From: Hymenolepis diminuta
Lineage: Eukaryota > Platyhelminthes > Cestoda > Cyclophyllidea > Hymenolepididae
Length of the DNA stretch: 64,000 nucleotides
NCBI GenBank assembly: GCA_900708905.1
Contig: CAADRB010000018.1
Span: 396,821-460,820, forward strand
Direction: 5' to 3'
The position numbers and the translations under genes were made by a program. Positions 50,101 through 62,100 of the stretch are shown here, piece after piece. Under the pieces are notes generated by a model. The model was not told the origin of the DNA and made no database searches. It was given only the letters and a program-made list of their open reading frames with translations. Positions within the stretch are counted from its first letter, which is position 1. Each line of letters begins with the position of its first letter.

Positions 50101-53100
50101 ACGTGCAATGAAAAGAGAAATTACTGAGTGATATATCGTTGTGGTAGTGCTCATTTTACCGACATGGATATCACATTCAGTAAATAGAGAATATTAGCAA
50201 AGTGATAGAATTAGTGAATAGAAGTCTACCTGTGGTATTAAAGATAAAATGGGAATGACTCAATTTTTATCAGTATTTCATAACTCTCAGAGCAGAAATG
50301 AAGGGGAATTTTATTTTAATGATAATGGACTGATGCGTAGGAGTAATAGAAATAGGACAAAGTTGGTCGTTTGAGAATGAAGCTTAAAAAGGTCTTAATG
50401 GTAGTTAGTGAGGCAATTAAGTACACCAACAGGTTTGCTACCCAAGATACATGTGTGAAGTGGTTCATCGACCATGATTCTATGTTCTAAAAAATAAGTA
50501 TCAGTTCTAAAATCTAAGTATATTATTCGTAGATTTTAAATCTATTGGTGAAGAGTTTAATTTCTTATTCATTTTCTCTATAAGCTTTCAAAATATGAGG
50601 TGAATTTCCGATTTCCTTTGTAGAGAGGGCAATAGTACGTGTCCAGTCGATTTCATCTGCAAACAGACTCGTATTGGAAATCCTAATTTTGGATATACAA
50701 ACTTTGACAATTTTGCTAGTGCCCTTCTCTGTTCCTTTCGGCTCATAACACAAGACTACTGGGAAAGTCTCTACCAATTAGTAAGTCTCCGTGAATGGTG
50801 TTTATTTATATTCATTTACTGTTAAAATAGCTTGGAATTGTAAACTTACTCTGACCTACCTTGTAATTTAACTAAAGCTCTAATCTGTTTTCAACATTCA
50901 AAAGAATAACAGATTAGAGATTAATTTTAAGCAATTTTTCGACTTTGCCTTGGTGTTCATTTACCTTTAAATCATATTGTGTTATTATTATAGGGATGAA
51001 TCTTTGGGACTTGGCATATTTACATATGGCCACTTCAAGTGTAATGTTAACAGAAAGTTGGCAATTACTGTCATTAGGCATATCAGCAGCGGATAGTTCG
51101 TTAGGCATAGACAAGTGGTAAGATACACTAGTCCGTCCCACATCTCTATTTTAATATTATTGTTACCCATGGAAAAATAAAAATTTTACAATCATTAATT
51201 ATGGGAAGTAATTGACATCGAATAACATTAAGTTCAACAAATGGTAAAGGGAAGGGGATGCAGGTAGCAGTATCAAGGTAGCGAAGGCTCTTGCTTCATT
51301 TCATTTTTGGACTCGAGTTGTACTATATTCACTAACTGGGCAGTTCACGCTACAAAGTTCAAATTTCAGGATTCGTCTCCTGGATTGCTGCGAGTGTTTG
51401 TCAACGAAGTTTAGAGCTTGCAGAGGGGAATTATTTAATCTAGATGGATCAGTCTTTCCCTTCAATGTAATTTTTTCCAATGATTGAGAAGACAAATGGT
51501 CTTATGTAATATTCCACCGTGTACAGCTCTAGCATAGCAAAAGCAATCTCTATTTTATGATGATATTGTCTGAAGGAGCTCCCGCTTACGTAAACAACAC
51601 TTATAATTCAATAGTCCATATACTTAACTCAAACGAAATATTTAAATATGTGATGAGTAAGATTATAAAGTTTCTATATGAATTCGTGGGTTGGAATTAA
51701 TAGCTTGCTTGAACAGCTCAACTAGATGTTATTTCACTGAACGGACAAGCCAGTTTGGGATTTTCAAAGAAAAGAGAGTATAAGAATCTAGTTAGTGGAA
51801 AGTTGGTTGTTTAAAATTTAACCATTCCTGATCATTATGTTCTTCGCCACACAACACGAGAGAGGAAGGCAAGATGGTAATGAGCAGGGTTTATTTGAGA
51901 AGAACCAGAAATTATGAGACGAAAATGGGGGGCAGGTAGATTGGGTTACAAAGGGCGTTAGAGGTCTGGTCTTCTAGAGAAAATGTGGCTAATTATATAG
52001 CTCTTAAGAGGAGATAAACTACTATGACAATTTAAAGGCAAGGTCGGTGGACTACGGGCTGTGCAATTAGCGCTCAGGCGAGTGTAAAACTCTTGCGTGG
52101 ATCCTTTGGCTTAAATCGAGTAGCTTCAGCTAGAGGATCATGTTGGATGATTGAAAATTAACTGTGCTTAAAACACTTTGTGGATCGTTTTCTTTTGATC
52201 AGGTCACAACAGGTTTCGACTTCTCAAATGCGAATATAGGAGTTGATTTGAGTCAATCAAACTCTATGTTAATAAAAGGTAGAATGGAGACCCAGAAGAT
52301 TGATGGACTAACTTCTTAAAAGTTCGATTGAGATTTGAGACTGTTAAACACTGTTGTTCATGTCCTGTTCGATTAGTGAGATTTATTATTTACACATGCA
52401 TTTGTTTGTGGAATCAAGGATATGCTGTTTAGATGGTCGGAAACGATCAGTCGGAATCTTTTGGCTCCGAAGTCGGCTGCTTTAGCTGTTTTGTACGATA
52501 TTCAATACAACAACTTTTAATCTTAAGACGAGTTAGCAGAAGAGTGATTGATTACAATTTTTTTCTGGCCAAAGAAGTGTATTATTACATTTAATTTTCC
52601 ATATTCTTTCAGGTTCTGAGAGCGAATGGGCCAACGCATGTATTCTTCTTTGGGATGGTAATATTTCTCGGCTCCTTCTACTTGCTAAATATTATTTTGG
52701 CCATTGTTTCAATGTCCTATGAACAGGTTTGCAAGCAGGATATGGAATCAGATGCCCAGATAGCCGCTGCGATATCGGTAAATAATTATTTTTAACTGAC
52801 GATTTTTTCTTATGAAATAGTAGCAAAATTTGGACATGTTGATAAATCGTTTTACAGAATGCTACCGATTGCATTATATTTAACATCATTATTATCTTTT
52901 GCTTATAACAACAATAATGTATTAAGCTTGTTTATTTTCATTTTAGCAATGTACAGAGGAAGGCGGGGAGCAAGAACACTGTGAGGTCACAAAGAACACA
53001 ACTGTGGATAGTAATAATATCTTCCATTACTCAAACACTTCGCGCCGACATTCCATCCCCACTACGGAACCATCTTTTACAACAGGAAGAAGCAGCGTAG

Positions 53101-56100
53101 TAAGATTTTTCATTTTTAGGAAAAAGAAAATGAAATCAAATATTATTTTCTTATTTCATGCTGTTCTCATCCCATTAACTTATTATATCTTATTGTCCAC
53201 TATAATGGGTTAAATAGAGAAATGAATGAAAATTTGAAACGTCTGAAATTCTACTCTCAAACTGTTTATAAAATCGTACATCTAGACATCGGTAGAGAGA
53301 CCATGAACAAATAGAGAGACCTAAATAAAGTTTGGACGGTGATTAAGAGGTTAGGGAAAGTTTTCTCACTATAATTGAGAAATTATCATGTTCAAAAAAT
53401 TTTCAAAGCAGAAGCAATTGCAATATATAAATGCGCTATTAAAGAAACGGTATTTTAAATATGCACCCTTGGTAACAGTAACAAGTTGCTGAGGGAGTAT
53501 GTTTAGAACCAGCTTGCTTTGCTAAATATAATGTTTCGCCTCATACAACTTGACATTTCGGACGACCAAGCTAGGGTTTGCACAAATATACATGTAACAT
53601 GGGAAAATTCACTAAATAAGAATTAAGGCAATGGACATGGCGAGCTGGATCAGGAATAGCGCAGCCGACATAGAGCCTCTACGCTGAGAGTTAAGACAAA
53701 ATTTGCACAATTTTAGGTCACTCCAGGTACGCACAATGACAATGCTTGATTTCCGGTAAGACGCTCAAGTGGACGTTAGCTTTAACTCAGATAAATCCTT
53801 TATCACTTATCAGACTCATCACATGACTACTTCTGCATTAAATATGCCCTAATTTTCAGTAACTCAGTCATACCAATCACTCATTCAGATAAATCAAATG
53901 TTTCCTGAGTAATGTTAGCATAATAAATAAACTATTAACACATAAGGAGGCATAAAACACCACCTGTAATATACCAGTGATACTATTGATACAGAAACAT
54001 GTTTGATTTTTTCGATACGTCGCATTCTATGGGGATAAGATTTTCCAAGAGTTTAGAAGTTGAGCTCAACCTCCCTACCTAATATGCAAGCTGCACAAAT
54101 ATAATTTTTACCAAACCTAACTACAACAACAGAGAAGAGAGGAAATGTAATAGCGATTTTTATTTCACGAATTTGTCAGCATCTTGATTTTTAAATTCGT
54201 TAAGTTGGCAACTCACCTGGCAGATAGATGAAAAAAAAATAATTTAATTTTAACTTTATTCAACCTAAATATTATTAATTATAATGAAAGCTAGATACGT
54301 TCATAAGCATTTCAGGCAGAATTAGCAGGCTGAAGTCGAGTCTACTAATATTATATCAAAACAACTTTATAATTACACTGGCCTGAAATTGTTATTTTTT
54401 GTTAAAATGAAGAACAAAATATTTACTCTCAGCAATCGTGCAGCTAATTATATGTTTAAAATTGCCAATTCCGATAACATAGATCGAGAGAGTTATAATT
54501 AATACGACTCTATCGCAATATTCTTTTTATAAAAGAAATGTGCCTGTAGAAAGATATTAAAATAAAGGTATGCAGTTTATTGATTTTTGCTAGTACTATC
54601 ACTTTCCATGACATGGCAAAAAAATTGCAAATTACATTAATTGGAAGCATCTAAACACAGCGAATAGCAAAAATATTCAAAATGAACTTTAGGACAGACG
54701 CGTCGAATAGAAGAAGAAACAATGATGGAGCATTAAGAACCTTAGTACATATGAACTCTACATTCGTGTGTATGCTTGCTTTCAGTTAACGGCTATAGTT
54801 TGCTGTATCGTGTCCCAATGTTACATCGTTCAAATTTCAGGATTCCGTCCACTGGTTTCTGTGTAAGTTAATGCTGGCAATGCTTGGACCCTATTGGTAA
54901 AAAACATTTATTTTAAAATGGGGAGGGTAACCGAAGAAAACTGTTGAGTACTACACTGATACTTTCCTACCAAGGGAACTATTTTAAAAACACACATTGA
55001 AGTGGAAGATTATTTTGAATAAGTTGTGAGTATACCATTGTGCAATAAATTCTATTTTCTATCTTCCTTTAGGTAATCTCGAAGATGCGAATTCCAAGAA
55101 GATGGAAGAGCGAAGATGTACTACTCAAACATGGAGGTGTGGTCCCGACAAAAATCTGGGAGAGTGCAGTACTTTTTGCAGACGAATTTTCAGTGGAGAA
55201 CGTGTCCTATTCAAAGGGACTAAATTCGCTGTCACCGATTTCAAATAAGGACCAAATTTCTTTGGTTTCGGCTGAATTGTAAGTTATCCTTAGTTACTAA
55301 AATATATTATTGTTCTGAATGGTCTTAAAATGTGTAACTATGACTTAGTCAGTCGGCAATTATCGCTTAGTAAGAGGTGAAGGTGGACGTTAATTAGTTA
55401 CTTTGTTTGCTTCCAGATATTTCTATTCATTGAGTGTACAGAAAAAACTTGCCGAAAAATGTAAAATCAAAATTTGAGAAATAAAATATTTGAACTTTTA
55501 TTCTATTCACCTGCGGAATCCGGTGGCATTTAACCAACGATAAATATGTCTGGAGAGACGAAAAAAAACATGAATTACACAACTGTTCTGGAATATGCAT
55601 GTGGGGCTAAGCACCAGTGAAATCGTCACAACTAATGTATCATTTTTACTGTGTAATTGCAGGAAGAGGCCTGCGAGTTAATCTACTTATTTTTAGATCA
55701 CTCTGATCATGCAAGAATTTGCATTTAGAATATCGGAGGGGGAGAGATTTCACAGATTTCAATATTTGGAGGCAAAGTTGTGAAACATATTCTTATCATT
55801 AAATGATGTTGATCAAAACAATCAGACACAGTTCGTTCATACAAATTTTAAAGTAAGAGTTGACAAGAGTAAAATTTTTAAAGTAAACAGCTTTTTGGTA
55901 TTCGTACCTGATCAGTGTTACTTTATCCATTAAAACGTTATTGTTGAACTATTTTCTCGCTAGGAATACGGTTGTTTAGCCGAAGATTGCACTGAATATC
56001 GAAAGACAGCGTAAACAATAAGCTTCGTAAGTTTATTACCCGCTGGTGGCACCACTTCCATCTTAGTTAACTTTTAGATTATATAAGGTAAGATTTGCAA

Positions 56101-59100
56101 CTAGCATAAATTAAATATTCTCAACTATATTTAACGAAATTTCCTGCTCAAAATCGCTAAATCGTTTAATTTATTCAGCTCTAGATGTAAAGAATTTTCA
56201 TGCTGATTTCATTATATTAGAAACCCTCGTTAACACTATTTTTCTATTAATGAAGGGACGTGTTTCATAATTCCCGTTTGAGCCTCAATATGTATAGATT
56301 CGTATTTCTATTAGATTCTATTTTTGCTTTCTCTAATAAAATGTTTCCTTCACTTAGAGCATACAATAGTACACTTATCTCGAGGCAAACATTTCTTTAA
56401 ATATATCATTAAATTATAATTTGATTTCATGACCTTCCATACAGTGTTTAAGAAAAAAATTTCAAATATTTTCAAACCTTTCCTATGTTCTTTTTAGGTC
56501 CAATGTCAGCGAAGCTTCGATTTTAAGCTCGGTCGATCGGAATGTTTTAGGTAATGGAAACTCAAATGGCATCACACTTGGTAAGGCTTTCACTAATTAT
56601 ATATATATATATATTTAGCGGTTTGAAATTGTTGCGCAACATTCCAGAATCTCACATATCTGCATTTACGAACTTCCGCATGCCATCTAATCATCGAATA
56701 ATTTTGAGCATACATTACTTTACATTATGCTAACACCATGCTAACTTTGATAAGCAAGGAAATCATTGATCTTAATGTAACACTACTTAAATAGTCCAAC
56801 CAAGTTAGGCTTGGGGCTATTCTCTTACAAAATCACTGATCTTCTTAAGAACTAACAGGACACAGAAGCCTTTTCCAAATGAGGGGAAAGGTAAGAATTA
56901 AATTGGATCAAGGTGTATTGGATAGTCGTAGTAGAATGAGGAAGTAAGTAACAAAGAAGTGGGAAGAGTAATTAAAAACAGGGAAGGAATGGGAAAGCAT
57001 CAGAGCTGGGCGAACGGAACTCGGGTTTTGATGAACAGGCTGAATTTCAGTGCAATGGGGGATTTGACCGATTTTGTGGTCTGTATTCGTCGGCATCTGA
57101 CAATTGCAAGTCAGCGTGTCACACTATAATCTTTCCTAATAATATGAACTGAACAAAGTTATCATCTTTGGAATAGAAAAAAATTCGTTGTGCATAAGTC
57201 ACTTACTAACAGTCGCTCTTCCTGGCTGATTAAAACATGAGATTATTAAGGGAATATTTAGAACCAGTACTCTTTTAATTATTTTGGTTGAGGATGATTT
57301 CAATGATTTGTCATTGGTTTTAGGAATTAACCAAAGATAATTGTATTAGGACATGTATTCGACTGCTTCATAAACTTTGTGCGTAACTAATAACTATTAT
57401 TTCTAACTTGCTATTGTATGATATTAAATGCGCTTTGGTTGAAAGTCATAGAAGCCTAATGCTAACCAGAATAATTGTCAATTTATCTTCCCATATGGCC
57501 TGATCATTGTCTTTTCACATCTGGCTATCTGTTTATGTCTACTGTCATTTTTTAAAAATAATAATAGAATTTTTCCTCCAAAGTAATGTAATTCAGTTAA
57601 TTTATAATTCAGCTTTATAATTGCTGTTATTATTGCTCAACACACAGAAGATAAGTTTACAACTTTTATTCATAGTAAAACATCTGAATAAAGGGAATCG
57701 AGAGCAATAAGGTATAAAACGGGAGAGGGGATCAATAATAAGTAGGCAATAATGTCAGGACATAACGAGTCATGCTTTATTTAAATTCGGCGGCATAGGT
57801 TTGTCCATATTCGCGTGAGGGGAAGAGTTAACCTTGCAATACCCCTATGTTTATCTTCAAAATTAATATTATGATTTATATTTTCTTCCCATTCTTATTG
57901 AAATAACAATAATCCTTAAATTTTTAAGTGAATCAATGTAAATTAAGCTATACTGTTCATAGTTTGAATTAAAATGAAAAAGGAATTTTCGATTTACCAT
58001 CAGAAGCTTGTGTTTTCCTTCTTCATAGTTGAGATATTGGTTTGTAGGTCGTAAAAATAACATAGCTCACTTCAAGTCACTTAAAACTTCACCATTATTA
58101 TTAATTTCAGGAGAACCGGATCAAAATGGACTGGCCTTCTACTTACCACAGTATCCTCTAGCATCGGAGGAAAAACCACTGAACCAGAATTTTAATGACT
58201 TCCCATTAAGTGGACCAAAATACTGCCTGAAAAATAAGACCGATAAGGATCTGCGAGCGCTCAAGAAACAGCTCTGCTCAAACATCTGTGGCCAACAAAA
58301 GGAACTACCAGAACATCCAGAATGCTGTAAAAAGGTAATTAAAGAGTTTTGGTGATTGCAAGTAAATAATAAGGAATTAAAAATAAGCTAACCGAAAAGA
58401 CTGATCGGGGTGTTTTGCAAAAATTAAAGTTATCAAGAACAAATTCTCTTTAGTGTCTCATTTGTTGGCATAATATCATGTTTATCTTAATAATATCTTA
58501 CAGCTTTTTCTCACATGCGCTTTCCGTGTAATCAGCAGATTGTATAAATAGATTATAAATAACAGAATATTGTCATTTGGTTAGATGTAAATTTATTTGA
58601 ATATGCAGATTGGCCATTAAATCTAGTTTTATTTTGACAAAAGTGAAAAATTACCGACTGAGTTAATGATTTATTCAAATATCAGCAAGAAATTTTGTGA
58701 CAGATGTTAATATGACTTACATCCATACTGGAGTAGAGGAATTAAAGTATCAGCTGAGGTTTCTGTAAACCAGACTATGCCCTGCGACTTAGTGGTCAAC
58801 ACACACATAAATCAATTCAGCGTTCATAGGATGATGTGTTAATTCGTGTTTGCCCAATTAAGTGAATGGCAAACAATGTTGGTTAACGATAAGGAAAGTG
58901 AAATGTCGGTTACTCATCAGAGCGGCTACAGGACATTTTTTCCTGCTCAAGTCAAGTGTTGTCGGCACTTTCCATGATTGTTTAGAAAATCCTACACTTA
59001 AATCAATATAAAATTTGGGGAGAACGCAGAATTTTTGCTTCTCCAAGGCAATCTGCTGGCTTTACAATAGCAATCTAAAACAATAAGTCTCTAAATAGGG

Positions 59101-62100
59101 TTGAAAATTTCATTCTATCTAAACTAACTGCTAAAATGTCAGAAACAGAATGTGGTCACACATGATACGGATGAAACTGATGGCACGGAATCCACCTGAG
59201 GAATGTGAATTGTCCATCTTTAGATAAAAGAGCACTTTTATTCTTGGATTAATCGATCGAAAGTTAAGGTTTATTACAGTGTTTCCTAGAATAAATAGAC
59301 CTTTAGGGCAAAATTCATTGATATTTTCTCACCCGTAGAAATGTAAAATCAACCCTTAACATAAATACGTATCAATTTAGTGTTCATTTATAGAATTAAC
59401 TTTTGAAATGCAATATTTTGGTTACTTTAGGCTGTTCTTGGAAAGACAAGAGGTGTGACACAATCAGTGATTGAAATAGTTAGTAACTGTAAGTTATATT
59501 AAGACTGTGTAAGGAAACGCTCTAGTTGATATTCGTAATAAACTATTTTTCGTTTCTTGCTTGGTTTCAATTTCTGATCCCTTGATCACCGACTGGACAG
59601 TATTTTACAAATAGGTTCAATATTGCTCCAGAATATGAGCCAAGGAACAAAATTCCTACCTTAAATCTCTCCATTATTATTTAGATTGCCGCTGATCTAA
59701 TTTTCTGACCTTTTCAGCTCAGTTTACCAGTGCGTGTATGGCGCTATATCGCTAAACAGACGGAGGCAGTATTATGCGGATGGACATGCTGTCCCTGTTA
59801 CTACGTATTTCGACGCTATGTCAGCTACTTCATCCTTGACCCTTTCGTTGAGCTCTTTATCACCCTTTGTATCGTCATCAACACCATTTTCATGGCAATT
59901 GACCAGCCAGAGAAGGGTGAAGCGCTTGCGCATGTTCTGCGAATAGCCAATTATGTAAGGATATTTTGGTATATATTATTTTGATTTATTCAATCGGCGT
60001 GTGTACTTTCGATGAATGATGGCTGGGAATGATATACAGTGTTGGAAAACGAGCAAAAATGATATGCTAAATCAGACAATTTATTGTTCTCAAATGGAAA
60101 GGTCATGTGAAATAGGACTTCTGTATCATAATTATTCACAATAAACAAGTTAGATAAATAATACTAGATTGACACGCATATTTTAAGGACCGATAGTTAT
60201 TGAAATTCGTTATTGTTATCCACAATAATGCGAAAAATAAATGAAATTATAATCATTAGAGAGCATCTAACCATGAGAATCCGCTAAAGAGTAACAAGAT
60301 GAGGATAATGGGTTGAAGCGAACAACAAAGTTAGGATATCAAAACGCCTTTAACTTGCTTTAAATTCGGAATTCATAAAGTTATTTACTTATGTTGAATA
60401 TAAGTATAACATAATAATTGTATTGGTATTTCAAATTTCAAAGTGCAAGAGGTAGTTCAAGTTCACGATATTTGAGACTTTGATCATTTGAATGAATTGA
60501 GTGATTGGTTATGCCGTCTCTATGTATTTGTCTCCTCTAATATCCAACGTCAGTTAGTAGGCCCTAGACAAGTAGTCTGTTTGAACTCAGATCGGATACT
60601 GTCTAGGAATATTAATAATAATGATAAAATCGGAATTAACTAATTGAATGGCTGCTCATATAGTCAAAGAAAGATTAATGTATATCTCTTCAAGTGATTT
60701 GATTAGCTTCCTTTTATTCAGATTCGTTGGCAGTAAGCATTGGAATACTGTTAAAATAATGTAAGGCGATTGAAAATATATTCAAATCGAAGGTAACAAA
60801 CTGATGCTTATGTGAATGATCATTATAATGAACGCAATGGTAGTTGCAGGAAAGAAATGCGAATATTTCCTTAGTTCCTAGGCGTATCGGTCTTAGAGCG
60901 TTCTGCTTTCAAATGTGTCCAACTTGTTTCGAATTTAACTGAACCGCATCAGAATGCCCTGAGTTCGGAAGTGTTACGCTTAAGGGAGCCTCTTACAAAG
61001 TCCACGAGCTTATTTTGAAATTTAGCCGTCAAATGATACAATTTGTCAACTAGTCAAAAATGCTTCTAAAAATATGTGTGCTCAGTAATAGAACATTTTA
61101 ATTATACTTTTGGTTTACCTGGTGTTATTTTGCTCGCATTTAGTTTTTTACAACTACATTCACCGTTGAAGCAGCTCTCAAATTAATTGCACTCGGAACC
61201 AAAGAGTATTTCGCCGACTCATGGAATATCTTCGACTTTGTCGTCGTATTCTTCAGTCTAGTTGAAATTCCCTTGACAAACATTCGTGGACTTTCCATTC
61301 TTCGTGCATTTCGATTGGTAAGAGACTTGTTCCGGCAAAATATATCAATTTCTATGAGTATTTTACTGCTAAGAGCTATTTTTCGTGTAGTTAAGAGTTT
61401 TCAAACTAGCAAAATCGTGGCAAACAATGAAATTGTTATTTTCAATTGTCGCGATGACTCTAAATGCGCTGGGGAACTTAACAGCCGTGTTAATTATATC
61501 TATCTTTGTGTTTGCCGTGCTTGGAATGTCCCTCTTTGGTGAGAATTACAAAGAGTTCATGAATACTACACGGTTTCCCGACAGAGGCGGCAAGATTCCC
61601 CGTTGGAATTTCTGTGATTTCACCCATTCCTTCATGATTGTCTTCCGAGTGCTCTGTGGTGAATGGATCGAATCTATGTGGGATTGTTTGGAAGTAAATG
61701 GATGGAGTTGTACAATATTCTTCCTCATGACTATGGTCCTTGGAAATCTTGTGGTAAGTTCTTTTCATTGTGTCAGCTACAATTAAGTCTTTATTACGAT
61801 GCAGAGTTGAATGAGTATTATACCCCAGTTTGAGTACTCTATCAGAAGAATCATTGATTTCATCAAGTGCTTACTGATGGATCTATATAAAGTTGATTTT
61901 AATTAGGTGATAAAGTTCCTAACTTTTGGGAATTCAAAGTAGGGATATTCATATCTGCGCAACATATATTGAGGATATAAATCATTGCAAAATAACCCAA
62001 ATGTTAACACCGCAATATAGATAGTAAACAGAGATATAACAAAATTTTACTATGCAAGCATATCAGTGGTTTAATTACACCTATAATGATCAAAATAGGA

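Noticed and set aside
61490..61768. Minus-strand frames over the domain II pore exon
   Set aside because: They are reverse-strand shadows of conserved channel coding sequence.
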